Shown here piece by piece: positions 1-7,816 of a DNA stretch of 64,000 nucleotides; within the stretch, counting starts at the first letter, position 1; the number at the start of each line of letters is the position of its first letter. The DNA lies in the NCBI GenBank assembly GCA_963777485.1, contig CAVZQP010000004.1, positions 310,001 to 374,000 on the forward strand. The letters run 5' to 3'. This stretch comes from Bog-473 sp963777485 (GTDB lineage Bacteria; Actinomycetota; Acidimicrobiia; Acidimicrobiales; RAAP-2). The translations under genes were made by a program, and so were the position numbers. Below the pieces are notes generated by a model. It did not search any database. It saw only the letters and a program-made list of their open reading frames with translations, and was not told the origin of the DNA.

Positions 1-1056
1 TCGATCGCAGTGGTGCACCGGGCGCGCCTTCTGGACGGGCGGGTGGTGGCGGTAAAGGTGTTGCGGCCCGACGTCGAACACATCGTCGCGACCGACCTCG
101 ACCTCATGCAGCCGCTGCTCGAGATCCTCGTGCGCCAGACGGGGGACCAGATGGCGGGCAACGTGCTCCAACTGTTGGACGGGTTCCGCGTCCAGATCGG
201 CGAGGAGATGGACCTGCGCAACGAGGCGCGCTCCATGGTGCACTTCCGCCGGCTGCAGAACGAGTTCGACCTCAAGCTGATGGCGGTGCCCGAGCCCTAC
301 GTCGACCTGTCGGGGCGCAACGTGCTGACGATGGAGTTCTTCGACGGCGTGCCCATCGACGATCTGGCCAAGGTCGCCGAGCTCGGCCACGACCCGACGC
401 CGCTGGTGCAAGAAGTGATGCGCGCCTTCTTCCTTACGACGGTGCGCTGGGGCGCCTTCCACGGTGACGTGCACGCCGGCAACATGATGCTGCTGCGCGA
501 CGGCCGCATCGGGGTCATCGACTGGGGCATCGTCGGGCGTCTCGACCCGTCGACCCACCGCTTCTTCATCTCCTTGTTGTCGGCCGCCATGGGGAACGAA
601 GCGGCATGGCCGGTAGTGACCAAGCACATCACCGACGTCTACGGCCCGGCCATCGGCGAGGCGGTCGGCCTGTCGGGTGCCGACCTGACCGCCTTCTTCC
701 GTTCGGTCCTGGAGCCGGCGCTGAACCGGCCGTTCGGCGAGATCAGCCTGGCCGGGATCATGCAGACGATCCAGCTGCAGATGGCCAAGGCTCAGGGCGT
801 CGAGGCTCACCAACGCAGCGTCCGGGCGATCGTGCGCCGGCTCCGGACCCAGCGAAAGGTGCGGCGCATGGCCGACCAGTCGGGCGGCCTGATGTCGGAC
901 TTCGACCGCGGCACGTTCCTTCTGGCCAAGCAGCTGATGTACTTCGAACGCTACGGCCACATGTTCGTGTCGGAGGTGCCGATCCTCAACGACCGGGCTT
1001 TCATTACACAGCTGCTCGCGGGCGTCGACCTGGGCGACGGAGCGGCTGCCGGGTAG
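1..1056 (+). CDS. ABC1/UbiB-family atypical kinase (5' end outside window)
   Basis: The frame is open from base 1, so the N-terminus lies upstream of the window. The visible part starts with an ABC1-family segment, VHRARLLDGRVVAVKVLRP, holding the invariant ATP-site lysine in VAVKV. The catalytic-loop motif HGDVHAGN lies near residues 153-160 and the metal-binding IDWG near residue 173. ABC1/AarF/UbiB proteins are atypical kinase-fold ATPases; in bacteria and mitochondria they support ubiquinone or other isoprenoid-lipid metabolism, and in actinobacteria the exact role is usually unknown. The following cluster is about 100 bp downstream and appears to have its own operator, so this is probably a separate unit. 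The family call is firm; the substrate is not known. Confidence 0.9.
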   Translation, partial: SIAVVHRARLLDGRVVAVKVLRPDVEHIVATDLDLMQPLLEILVRQTGDQMAGNVLQLLDGFRVQIGEEMDLRNEARSMVHFRRLQNEFDLKLMAVPEPYVDLSGRNVLTMEFFDGVPIDDLAKVAELGHDPTPLVQEVMRAFFLTTVRWGAFHGDVHAGNMMLLRDGRIGVIDWGIVGRLDPSTHRFFISLLSAAMGNEAAWPVVTKHITDVYGPAIGEAVGLSGADLTAFFRSVLEPALNRPFGEISLAGIMQTIQLQMAKAQGVEAHQRSVRAIVRRLRTQRKVRRMADQSGGLMSDFDRGTFLLAKQLMYFERYGHMFVSEVPILNDRAFITQLLAGVDLGDGAAAG

Positions 1057-1099
1057 GTCGGCTGGTCGGGCGGCCTCGCCTGCGCACCTGGCACAGAAC

Positions 1100-1113
1100 T
1101 GGAATCTGTTCTA
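1100..1113 (+). promoter_or_regulatory. KstR-like operator half-palindrome
   Basis: The 14-mer TGGAATCTGTTCTA fits the KstR consensus TNNAACNNGTTNNA at 7 of 8 fixed positions (AAT in place of AAC). It sits 43 bp upstream of the start codon of the DUF35/ltp cluster. A slightly larger inverted repeat, AGAAC-N8-GTTCT, covers 1095-1112. KstR is the TetR-family repressor of cholesterol catabolism in mycobacteria and rhodococci, where ltp3/ltp4 belong to its regulon. No kstR gene is in the window, so assignment to KstR is inference. Confidence 0.5.
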
Positions 1114-1156
1114 GTTTTCAGCCCGGCCCGTTGGGCCAGGGGAATGGGGAGGTGCG

Positions 1157-1618
1157 ATGGCTGAAGAGACGGTGATCTACAGGGCCGACCACGTGCTCGA
1201 GTACCCCTTCGTGCGATCTGTCGGGCCGGTCGTCGGCGCGTTCCTGACGGGGTTGCGGGACGGAAAGGTCGTCGGGATCAAGGGCAGCGGGGGCCGGGTC
1301 ATCGTGCCGCCGACCGAGTACGACCCCGAGACGGGCGAGGAGACCGCCGGCGTGGTGGAGGTGGGGCCCGACGCCACCGTGACGTCGTGGTCGTGGGTGG
1401 GAAAGCCGAGGGCGAAGCATCCGCTCGAGGAGCCGTTCGCTTGGGTGCTGGTGCAGTTCGACGGCGCGGACACGTCCTTTCTCCATGTGATGCCGGCCGC
1501 GTCGCCCGATGAGGTGTCGACGGGGATGCGGGTCCGGCCGCAGTTCCGGCCCGAGGCAGAACGCGTCGGTCATGTCAAGGACATCGAGCACTTCGTGGGA
1601 GTGGGGAGCGCGTCGTGA
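1157..1618 (+). CDS. DUF35 OB-fold protein lacking the zinc ribbon
   Basis: This 153-residue protein resembles the OB-fold part of DUF35 proteins, acyl-CoA-binding partners of thiolase-fold enzymes. The N-terminal rubredoxin-like ribbon is degenerate: the usual Cys pairs are absent around residues 33-50 (GKVVGIKGSGGRVIVPP). It begins at ATG 1157 behind GGGGAGG and its stop overlaps the next start (GTGA), so it is translated with a second DUF35 protein that has kept most ribbon cysteines. From memory, mycobacterial Rv3521 is about the size of the two together and precedes ltp4 and ltp3, so this looks like a split version of that gene. It probably stabilises or shapes the active site of the aldolase complex encoded next. 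Confidence 0.8.
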   Translation: MAEETVIYRADHVLEYPFVRSVGPVVGAFLTGLRDGKVVGIKGSGGRVIVPPTEYDPETGEETAGVVEVGPDATVTSWSWVGKPRAKHPLEEPFAWVLVQFDGADTSFLHVMPAASPDEVSTGMRVRPQFRPEAERVGHVKDIEHFVGVGSAS

Positions 1619-2109
1619 GCGAGCGTGAACCGGTGACGATGATGGATGCGGCGACGCGGTTGGAGTACGTGTTCACCGCCGGCGTGGCGATGAGCAAGAA
1701 CCTGCACGGGTACGAGCAGGGCAAGTTCATCGGGCAGCGGTGCCCGAAGTGCAAGAAGGTGTACGTGCCATCGAGGGGATCGTGCCCGACCGACGGCGTG
1801 AGGACCGACGAGATCGTCGAGCTGCCGAACACCGGGACGATGACGACGTACTGCGTGGTGAACGTCCCGTTCGCGGGGCAGTCGATCGAGATCCCGTACA
1901 TCTGCGGTCAGATCTTGCTGGACGGGGCGAACCTCTCGTTCATGGGGCTGATCCAGGAGATACCGACGGACGAGGTCCGCATGGGTATGCGTGTCGAGGC
2001 GGTGTGGGAGCCCCCCGAGAAGTGGGGTCCGAGTTTGGCGTCGGTGAAGTACTTCCGACCGAACGGTGAGCCCGATGCCGACTACGAGACGTACAAGGAG
2101 TACCTGTGA
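1615..2109 (+). CDS. DUF35 zinc-ribbon/OB-fold acyl-CoA-associated protein
   Basis: A 164-residue DUF35 protein. The N-terminal ribbon shows C43-P-K-C46 and C57, with Asp60 where the fourth Cys is usually found (CPTDG), followed by an OB fold (about residues 70-150). In Ltp2-ChsH2-type complexes the DUF35 subunit is required for retro-aldol cleavage by the thiolase-fold partner. The GTG start overlaps the upstream stop, and this gene's stop overlaps the next GTG, so stoichiometric co-translation with both neighbours is likely. The missing fourth Cys may mean an Asp-ligated or weakened zinc site. Function assigned by family and neighbourhood. Confidence 0.85.
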   Translation: MSEREPVTMMDAATRLEYVFTAGVAMSKNLHGYEQGKFIGQRCPKCKKVYVPSRGSCPTDGVRTDEIVELPNTGTMTTYCVVNVPFAGQSIEIPYICGQILLDGANLSFMGLIQEIPTDEVRMGMRVEAVWEPPEKWGPSLASVKYFRPNGEPDADYETYKEYL

Positions 2110-3200
2110 GTCCCAAGGGGGTGTTTCCGGACTTGGACTCGGGCCGGCGGCCGGTTGGCGTCGTGTCGTTCGCGCAGTACGACAACGTGCGGCGGGAGGA
2201 CGCCCGCAACGAGGTCGAGATGTTGTTGCCGGTGGTGACGGAGGTGTTCGGCAACATCGGCATCACGAAGGACGACGTCGGTTTCATCTGCTCGGGTTCG
2301 ACGGACTACCTCATCGGCGGGCCGTTCTCGTTCGTGGCGGCGCTCGACGCGGTGGGGGTGTGGCCGCCCAGGGCGGAGTCGCACGTCGAGATGGACGGGG
2401 CCTGGGCGCTCTACGAAGCCTGGGTCCTGTTGCAGGAGGGCGAGATCGACGCGGCGCTGGTGTACTCGTTCGGGCGGTCGTCGATGGGGGACTTGAGCCA
2501 GATCATGGCTGTTCAGCTGGATCCCTATTACATGGCGCCGTTGTGGCCGGACCCGACGTCGCTGGCCGCGCTGCAGGCACAGGCGATGATCGACCGGGGC
2601 TTGGCGAGCGAAGCGGACTTCGCCGCGGTCGCGAGCAGATCTAGGAAGTCGGCGTTGTCGAACCCGAAGGCGCAGGTGGCCTACGACCGGCCGGCGGATG
2701 CGTTGATGCAGGAGGACTACGAGGTGGCGCCGTTGCGGCGGCACACGTTGCCTCCTTTGACGGACGGCTGCGCGGCCGTGGTGCTGGCGGCGGGGGACAA
2801 GGCGTACGAGTGGTGTGAGCGGCCGGCGTTCATCACGGGGATCGACCACCGGATCGAGACGCACTCGCTGGGGGCGCGGGACCTCACGGTGTCGCCGTCG
2901 ACGCGGGTGGCCGGGGAGAAGGCCGGGGTCCAGAAGAAGGGCGTGGACACCGCCGAGCTGCATGCGCCGTACGCACACCAGGAGTTGATCCTGTCCACGG
3001 CGCTGGGTCTCGGCGACGGGGTGTCGGTGAACCCCTCGGGCGGCGCGCTGGCGGCAAACCCGATGATGTCGGCGGGATTGATCCGGATCGGCGAGGCGGC
3101 GCAGCGGATCTGGTCGGGCGAGGCGGACCGGGCGGTGGCACACGCCACGTCGGGGCCGTGCCTGCAGCAGAACCTGGTCGCCGTGCTGGAGGGTGTGTGA
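2106..3200 (+). CDS. ltp4: thiolase-fold sterol side-chain aldolase, Ltp4-like
   Basis: A 364-residue thiolase-superfamily protein, close in length to mycobacterial Ltp4 (about 354). The region that normally carries the nucleophilic Cys reads VEMDGAWALYEAWVLLQEG, with no Cys at the expected site, so ordinary Claisen thiolysis is unlikely. In Rhodococcus, ltp3 and ltp4 are needed for breakdown of C24-branched sterol side chains and are regarded as aldol-lyases; the related Ltp2-ChsH2 pair is a proven aldolase. The order DUF35-DUF35-ltp4-ltp3 matches what I recall of Rv3521-Rv3523. GTG start inside the upstream stop; the stop shares an A with the next ATG. Superfamily certain, Ltp4 orthology probable. 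Confidence 0.8.
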   Translation: MSPKGVFPDLDSGRRPVGVVSFAQYDNVRREDARNEVEMLLPVVTEVFGNIGITKDDVGFICSGSTDYLIGGPFSFVAALDAVGVWPPRAESHVEMDGAWALYEAWVLLQEGEIDAALVYSFGRSSMGDLSQIMAVQLDPYYMAPLWPDPTSLAALQAQAMIDRGLASEADFAAVASRSRKSALSNPKAQVAYDRPADALMQEDYEVAPLRRHTLPPLTDGCAAVVLAAGDKAYEWCERPAFITGIDHRIETHSLGARDLTVSPSTRVAGEKAGVQKKGVDTAELHAPYAHQELILSTALGLGDGVSVNPSGGALAANPMMSAGLIRIGEAAQRIWSGEADRAVAHATSGPCLQQNLVAVLEGV

Positions 3201-4375
3201 TGGCGGATCGTTGCGCGGTCATCGGCATCGGCCAGACGGTCTGCAAGTCCAAGCGGGAAGACGTCTCGATCGCCGGGTTGGTCCGAGAGGCGGCGATGAT
3301 GGCCTTGGAGGACGCCGGGCTGGGCTTCGGCGACATCGACGCGGTCGTGGTCGGCAAGGCGCCCGACATGTTCGAGGGCGTGATGATGCCCGAGCTCTAC
3401 TTGGCGTCGGCACTGGGCGCGGTGGGCAAGCCGATGTTCCGGGTGCACACGGCGGGGTCGGTCGGTGGGTCGACGTCGTTGGTGGCGGCGCACCTGGTGG
3501 CGTCCGGCATCCACGAGCGGGTCTTGACCGTTGCGTTCGAGAAGCAGAGCGACTCGGACGCCATGTGGGCGCTGTCCGTGCCCCAGCCGTTCTCGGCGCC
3601 GCTGCTGGCGGGGGCGGGCGGGTACTTCGCACCGATCATCCGGTCGTACATGCGCCGTTCGGGCGCGCCGAGGGACATCGGGATGATGGTCGCGGTGAAG
3701 GACCGGCTGCACGCTTTGAAGAACCCGTACGCGCACCTGCATCTGCCGGACATCTCGATGCAGATGGTCGAGGACTCGATCATGCTGTGGGATCCCTTGC
3801 ACTATTTGGAGTCGTGCCCGTCGTCGGACGGCGCGGCGGCCATGGTCATCGGATCGGAGAAGGCCGCCGGGTCGGCGCAGGCGGAGACGGGGCGGCCGCC
3901 TGCGTGGATCCACGGCATGGCGATGCGCTCGGAACCCACCATGTTTGCGGGGAGGGACCAGGTCAACCCACGGGCGAGCCGCGACTGCGCGGCGGACCTG
4001 TACCGGCAGGCGGGGATCACGAACCCGCGCCAGGACTTCGACATGGCCGAGGTCTACGTGCCGTTCAGCTGGTACGAGCCGATGTGGCTCGAGAGCCTCG
4101 GCTTCTGCGACGAGGGCGACGGGTGGAAGCTGACGCAGGCCGGCGCGACGTCGATGGTCGAGGGCGGCGACATCCCGTGGAACTGCTCGGGCGGCGTGTT
4201 GTCGTCGAACCCGATCGGCGCGTCGGGGATGCTGCGGTTCCTCGAGACGGCGCTGCAGGTGCGCGGGTTGGCTGGTGAGCATCAAGTCGACGGCGTGCGC
4301 CGGGCGTTGGGGCAGGCCTACGGGGGCGGGTCGCAGTTCTTCGCCATGTGGGTGGTCGCAGCCGACAAGCCCTGA
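3200..4375 (+). CDS. ltp3: thiolase-fold sterol side-chain aldolase, Ltp3-like
   Basis: A 391-residue thiolase-superfamily protein, near the 394 residues of mycobacterial Ltp3. The usual nucleophile region reads VHTAGSVGGSTSLVAAHLV, again without Cys; the C-terminal half keeps EVYVPFSWYEPM and the glycine-rich SGGVLSSNPIGASGM loop. Lack of Cys plus DUF35 partners favours retro-aldol over thiolytic chemistry, as in Ltp2-type steroid aldolases. The ATG start forms TGATG with the upstream stop, so the four genes form one translational chain. Likely role: releasing a short carbonyl fragment from a CoA-activated branched sterol or isoprenoid side chain. The substrate is inferred from orthologues. 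Confidence 0.8.
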   Translation: MADRCAVIGIGQTVCKSKREDVSIAGLVREAAMMALEDAGLGFGDIDAVVVGKAPDMFEGVMMPELYLASALGAVGKPMFRVHTAGSVGGSTSLVAAHLVASGIHERVLTVAFEKQSDSDAMWALSVPQPFSAPLLAGAGGYFAPIIRSYMRRSGAPRDIGMMVAVKDRLHALKNPYAHLHLPDISMQMVEDSIMLWDPLHYLESCPSSDGAAAMVIGSEKAAGSAQAETGRPPAWIHGMAMRSEPTMFAGRDQVNPRASRDCAADLYRQAGITNPRQDFDMAEVYVPFSWYEPMWLESLGFCDEGDGWKLTQAGATSMVEGGDIPWNCSGGVLSSNPIGASGMLRFLETALQVRGLAGEHQVDGVRRALGQAYGGGSQFFAMWVVAADKP

Positions 4376-4486
4376 CGGGCGGCGACCGCGCGGTGCCGCC
4401 GGACTGGGAGGAGGCGGCCGGGCCGCCGGCGGGGCGGCCGATATGCTCGGCGGAGCCAATCCAATCCCCCTGACCAGGAGGTCCTT

Positions 4487-4681
4487 GTGAAGGTCGTCGT
4501 GGACTTCGACGAGTGTGCCAGCAACGCCGTGTGCATGGGCATCCTGCCCGAGGTCTTCGAGGTGCGCGACGACGGGTACCTCTACGTGCTGAACGAGAAC
4601 CCGCCCGAGGAGTTCCGTGACCGTCTGCGTGAGGCGGTCAACGGGTGCCCGACCGGGGCGATCTCGATCGAGGAAGACTGA
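4487..4681 (+). CDS. 3Fe-4S ferredoxin, FdxD-like
   Basis: A 64-residue acidic ferredoxin with Cys10, Cys16 and Cys54-Pro, the three-cysteine pattern of actinobacterial 3Fe-4S ferredoxins that donate electrons to P450s and some oxygenases. The position of the fourth cluster Cys (residue 13) is Asn. The GTG start lies 5 nt after AGGAGG (4476-4481). Its size is nearly that of mycobacterial FdxD (63 residues), whose gene lies in the cholesterol regulon, in keeping with the upstream ltp genes. It could serve either P450 in this window; the partner is not determinable here. Confidence 0.9.
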   Translation: MKVVVDFDECASNAVCMGILPEVFEVRDDGYLYVLNENPPEEFRDRLREAVNGCPTGAISIEED

Positions 4682-4757
4682 CGGCAGGTTCCGTCTCGGC
4701 CCTGCCGCTCGGGGTGGCGCCGGCGCGGCGTCCCGCATCGTGTACTCGCTTTCTTCC

Positions 4758-6284
4758 ATGACCGATGCCGTTGCTGTCGCTGAGCGGGCGGCGCCGCGGG
4801 TGCGCATGGCGCCGTCGCCCACGGGCTATTTCCACGTGGGAAGCGCGCGGGCCGCACTGTTCAATTGGTTCTACGCCCGGCAGCACGGGGGGACGTTGGT
4901 GCTGCGGATCGAGGACACGGACGAGGCGCGCAGCCGGACGGAGTGGACCGAAGGGATCATCTCGGCGATGACGTGGCTGGGCATGGCGCCCGACGCGGGC
5001 CCGTACGTCCAGTCCGCCGAGAGTCCGGCGCACCAGGCTGCCATCGAGGCGCTGTGGTCGTCGGGCGCGCTGTACGCGTGCGGGTGCACGCGGGACGAGA
5101 TCGATGCCCGGGTGAAGGAAAGGGCGGCGGCGGGGGACCCGACGCCCGGCTACGACGGGTTCTGCCGTGACCTGGGGCTGCCGCGCGGGGAGGGCCGTGC
5201 GCTGCGCTTCCGCACGCCCGATGCGGGGACGCTCACGGTGGACGACCTCGTGCGCGGCGCGGTGGAGTTCCCGCTGTCGGCGCTCGAGGACTTCGTCTGC
5301 GTGCGGGGGGACGGCTCCCCGTTGTTCGCTCTGGCCAACGCGGTGGACGACCGCACCATGGCGATGACGCATGTGATCCGGGGCGAGGATCTGTTGCCGT
5401 CGACCCCTCGCCAGGTGCTGCTGTGGGAGGCATTGAACCGGGCCGAGGGTCGCAAGCTGCCCCTGCCGCTCTACGCCCACCTGCCGCTGCTGGTGAACGA
5501 ACAGGGCAAGAAGCTCTCCAAGCGCCGAGACCCTGTGGCGGTCGAGCTCTACCGGGAGCAGGGCTACCTGGCCGTGGCCTTCCGGAACTACCTGGCTCTG
5601 CTGGGGTGGAGCCCGGGGGACGAGGAGATCCTGCCGGTGGAGACACTGATCGAGCGCTTCGCGCTGGAGGACGTACAGAAGTCGCCGGCGTTCTTCGACG
5701 TGAAGAAGCTGAGCCATTTCAACGGGGTGTACATCCGTGCGTTGCCGGTGCCCGAGTTCATCGAGGCGGCGCGGCCGTGGGTCGACCCGGTGGCAGGGGA
5801 ATGGGCGCCGGGCTCCTGGATCGACCCGGACACGGGCGAACCCGTCGTGGCAGGGGTGCTGTGGCCGCCGTCCCGCTATGACGAAGTGCGGTTCGCCGAG
5901 CTCGCGTCGGTCGCGCAGGAGCGGGTGGCCATGTTGAGCGAGGTCCCCGCGCTGGTCGACTTCCTGTTCCTGGAGGACGCGCCGATCGACGAGGCCAGTT
6001 GGCAAAAGGCGATCGCAGGCGACGAGGCGGCGGCTGGGATCCTGGCGGCGGCGGTGGCGGGCTACGCGGAGTGCGCGTGGGACAAGGACGCGCTGCATGC
6101 CGTGACGCTGTCGATCGCCGAGGACGCGGGGCGCAAGCTCGGCAAGGCGCAGGCGCCGATCCGGGTGGCGGTGATGGGGCGGACCACGGGATTGCCGTTG
6201 TTCGACTCGCTGGCCGTGCTCGGGCGCGAGGAGACGGTTCGGCGTCTTGCTGCAGCGCTGGCTCGGTTGGCTCCCGCCGCCTGA
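4758..6284 (+). CDS. gltX: glutamate--tRNA ligase
   Basis: Class I aminoacyl-tRNA synthetase of 508 residues that charges tRNA-Glu (and in many actinobacteria also tRNA-Gln). The HIGH-equivalent motif is FHVGS at residues 25-29 within APSPTGYFHVGSARAALFN, and the KMSKS-equivalent is KLSKR near residues 252-256. The ATG at 4758 was chosen over upstream in-frame starts because it directly precedes the conserved Rossmann fold. The stop overlaps the next start (TGATG). Two tRNA genes, Gln and Glu, lie about 1.3 kb downstream. Whether it is discriminating or non-discriminating cannot be told by eye. Confidence 0.96.
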   Translation: MTDAVAVAERAAPRVRMAPSPTGYFHVGSARAALFNWFYARQHGGTLVLRIEDTDEARSRTEWTEGIISAMTWLGMAPDAGPYVQSAESPAHQAAIEALWSSGALYACGCTRDEIDARVKERAAAGDPTPGYDGFCRDLGLPRGEGRALRFRTPDAGTLTVDDLVRGAVEFPLSALEDFVCVRGDGSPLFALANAVDDRTMAMTHVIRGEDLLPSTPRQVLLWEALNRAEGRKLPLPLYAHLPLLVNEQGKKLSKRRDPVAVELYREQGYLAVAFRNYLALLGWSPGDEEILPVETLIERFALEDVQKSPAFFDVKKLSHFNGVYIRALPVPEFIEAARPWVDPVAGEWAPGSWIDPDTGEPVVAGVLWPPSRYDEVRFAELASVAQERVAMLSEVPALVDFLFLEDAPIDEASWQKAIAGDEAAAGILAAAVAGYAECAWDKDALHAVTLSIAEDAGRKLGKAQAPIRVAVMGRTTGLPLFDSLAVLGREETVRRLAAALARLAPAA

Positions 6285-6904
6285 TGCTGTTCTGGCCCGT
6301 CCGGTGGGCACTCCGCATCGCCGTGCTGCTGGCGGCGGCGATCTTCCTGTACTTCGCGGTCACCTTTGTGCAGGTGTGGCTGACCTCGCGCCAGTACGAC
6401 CCGAAGCCGGCCGGGGCGATCCTGGTGATGGGCGCAGCACAGTACAACTGCCGGCCGTCGCCGGACCTGCAGGCGCGGCTCGACCAAGCGCTGACCCTGT
6501 ACCGCCAGGGCTACGCGCACCTGGTGATGGTGACGGGGAACAAGAAGCCCGGCGACCGCTGCACCGAGGCGGAGTCGGGTGCGATGTATCTCGAGAGCAA
6601 GGGTGTGCCGGCCGGGAACATCCTCGAGGCCGGCGGCGACACCACCTATCAGAACATCCAGCAGGCGGCGCCCGTGCTGGCGAAACACAACGTGAAGGTC
6701 GTGCTCGTGACGACGGACCCCTTCCACGAGGACCGCTCCATGGCGATCGCGTCGACGTTGTCCCTGTCGCCCTCCCCGACGCCGACCCAGTCCTCGCCGA
6801 TCACCGGCTGGTCCACGGTGCCGTACTTCTTCAAAGAGGCGGTGGGCGTGGGGCTCGGGAGGATCATCGGGTTCAACCACCTGGAGTGGCTGCACGACGC
6901 CTGA
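6284..6904 (+). CDS. YdcF/SanA-like (DUF218) membrane-anchored protein
   Basis: This 206-residue protein has one N-terminal membrane segment (about residues 8-30) followed by a DUF218 domain: GAAQYN opening, LYRQGYAHLVMVTG, and the ending VVLVTTDPFHEDRSM. ElyC/SanA/YdcF proteins act at the cell envelope in E. coli, but the biochemical activity is poorly known; one structure suggests nucleotide or S-adenosylmethionine binding. Its ATG overlaps the gltX stop, so it is translated with gltX, although a functional link is not obvious. Family assignment is good, function unknown. Confidence 0.87.
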   Translation: MLFWPVRWALRIAVLLAAAIFLYFAVTFVQVWLTSRQYDPKPAGAILVMGAAQYNCRPSPDLQARLDQALTLYRQGYAHLVMVTGNKKPGDRCTEAESGAMYLESKGVPAGNILEAGGDTTYQNIQQAAPVLAKHNVKVVLVTTDPFHEDRSMAIASTLSLSPSPTPTQSSPITGWSTVPYFFKEAVGVGLGRIIGFNHLEWLHDA

Positions 6905-6911
6905 GCCGTGC

Positions 6912-7427
6912 TCAGGGTCTGGTCGTGGTGGTCGTGCTGGTCGTCGTGGTTTTCGGTGTGGCGAAGCTGATCTTGACGACCGTGCCCTGCCCCTTGGCGG
7001 TCGAGACCCCGATGACGCAGCTCGTGTGGCCGGAGGTGCCGCAGTAGCCGTCGCCCACGATGCCGGCGCGGACCCGGAACTTGGTCGAGAAGGACCCGTC
7101 GTGGCTGACCTTGATGCCGCGGGCGTCGGTCACGTCGCAGTGCGGGGTGTCGACGGAGAGGTTCACCCGCCCGTGGACTGCCGCGGTGCACTCAGTGACG
7201 AACCAGGTCAGGCCGCTCCCGCCCGACGAGTGGCTCAGGCCGCGGCCGCTGACGGTCACGACCTGGCCGTTGACGAGATCGCGGTCCGGGGAGACCTTGA
7301 CGGACAGGCTGCTGGTGCCGGCGGACGCCGGCCCGGCGAGAAAGGCGCTCGAGACGATGGCGCAGACGACGGCTGCGCCCAGCGCGGGAGCGTGCGCCGA
7401 CCACCGGTACCCCAACCACCGGGACAT
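6912..7427 (-). CDS. secreted neocarzinostatin-fold protein
   Basis: A 171-residue exported protein. Residues 1-36 form a signal peptide ending in a GPASA-like cleavage site, followed by an immunoglobulin-like domain whose DLVNGQVVTVSGRGL motif and two cysteine pairs (ECTAAVHG to PHC, YCGTSGHTSC) are typical of the neocarzinostatin/macromomycin apoprotein family. The tail is Thr-rich (TTTTSTTTTT). ATG 7427 is preferred because GGAGG lies 8 nt upstream. Such proteins are frequent in Acidimicrobiia-like genomes without any enediyne cluster, and none is seen here, so it is more likely a cell-surface protein than an antibiotic carrier. Convergent with the ydcF-like gene, 7 bp apart. Confidence 0.85.
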   Translation of the reverse strand: MSRWLGYRWSAHAPALGAAVVCAIVSSAFLAGPASAGTSSLSVKVSPDRDLVNGQVVTVSGRGLSHSSGGSGLTWFVTECTAAVHGRVNLSVDTPHCDVTDARGIKVSHDGSFSTKFRVRAGIVGDGYCGTSGHTSCVIGVSTAKGQGTVVKISFATPKTTTTSTTTTTRP

Positions 7428-7573
7428 GCCCCGAACCTCCGAACCCGCACTCGCTTCACCGGGGGATCCCCGGCCTCGCATCATCCCATCGGTCAAGGGC
7501 CGTTTCAACGCGCCCCTGGTCACGGAGCCGAGGGGTCGGTTGAGAGCGCTCGGCTAATCTGAACGTCCACCCT

Positions 7574-7645
7574 TCGGGGGTGGTGTAATCGGCAACACGG
7601 CTGGTTCTGGTCCAGTTATTGAGGGTTCGAGTCCTTCCCCCCGAG
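7574..7645 (+). tRNA. tRNA-Gln (CTG anticodon)
   Basis: The 72-nt cloverleaf folds by hand. The acceptor TCGGGGG pairs with CCCCCGA; the D-stem is GTGT/ACAC; the anticodon arm GCTGG-TTCTGGT-CCAGT carries CTG; the T arm is GAGGG-TTCGAGT-CCTTC with one G-U pair. The discriminator is G7645. CCA is not encoded. It lies 46 bp upstream of tRNA-Glu on the same strand. Confidence 0.95.
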
Positions 7646-7691
7646 CACGGCGGAGATCCATGCGCTGTTTGGCGTGATGGAGCTGCCGCTC

Positions 7692-7764
7692 GGCCCCATC
7701 GTCTAGAGGCCTAGGACACCACCCTCTCAAGGTGGCGACACGGGTTCGAATCCCGTTGGGGCTG
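7692..7764 (+). tRNA. tRNA-Glu (CTC anticodon)
   Basis: A 73-nt cloverleaf. The acceptor GGCCCCA pairs with TGGGGCT (first pair G-U); the anticodon arm CCACC-CTCTCAA-GGTGG carries CTC; the T arm is ACGGG-TTCGAAT-CCCGT; the discriminator is G7764. CCA is not encoded. A degenerate copy of its 3' half lies at 10168-10213. Confidence 0.96.
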
Positions 7765-7816
7765 CAAATTCGGCTTTTTCGGCGTCGGCAGAATGCCGAG
7801 TGCCCAGCGTCGACTT

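Noticed and set aside
4376..4486. GGCGGCC/GGCCGCC hairpin as a terminator between ltp3 and the ferredoxin
   Set aside because: No U-tract, and such G/C self-complementarity is expected by chance at this base composition; the ferredoxin may well be co-transcribed.
2717..4822. A 701-codon open frame on the minus strand opposite the ltp genes and ferredoxin
   Set aside because: Composition is Arg/Pro/His-rich with no family pattern, and the plus strand has four clear genes with overlapping starts. It is a GC-skew shadow.
4638..6311. A 557-codon minus-strand frame opposite gltX
   Set aside because: gltX has all its motifs on the plus strand; the antisense frame is Arg/His-rich without any recognisable domain.
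6912..7427. Neocarzinostatin-fold protein as evidence for an enediyne cluster
   Set aside because: No enediyne polyketide synthase or tailoring genes are nearby, and the fold is widespread in actinobacterial secreted proteins.
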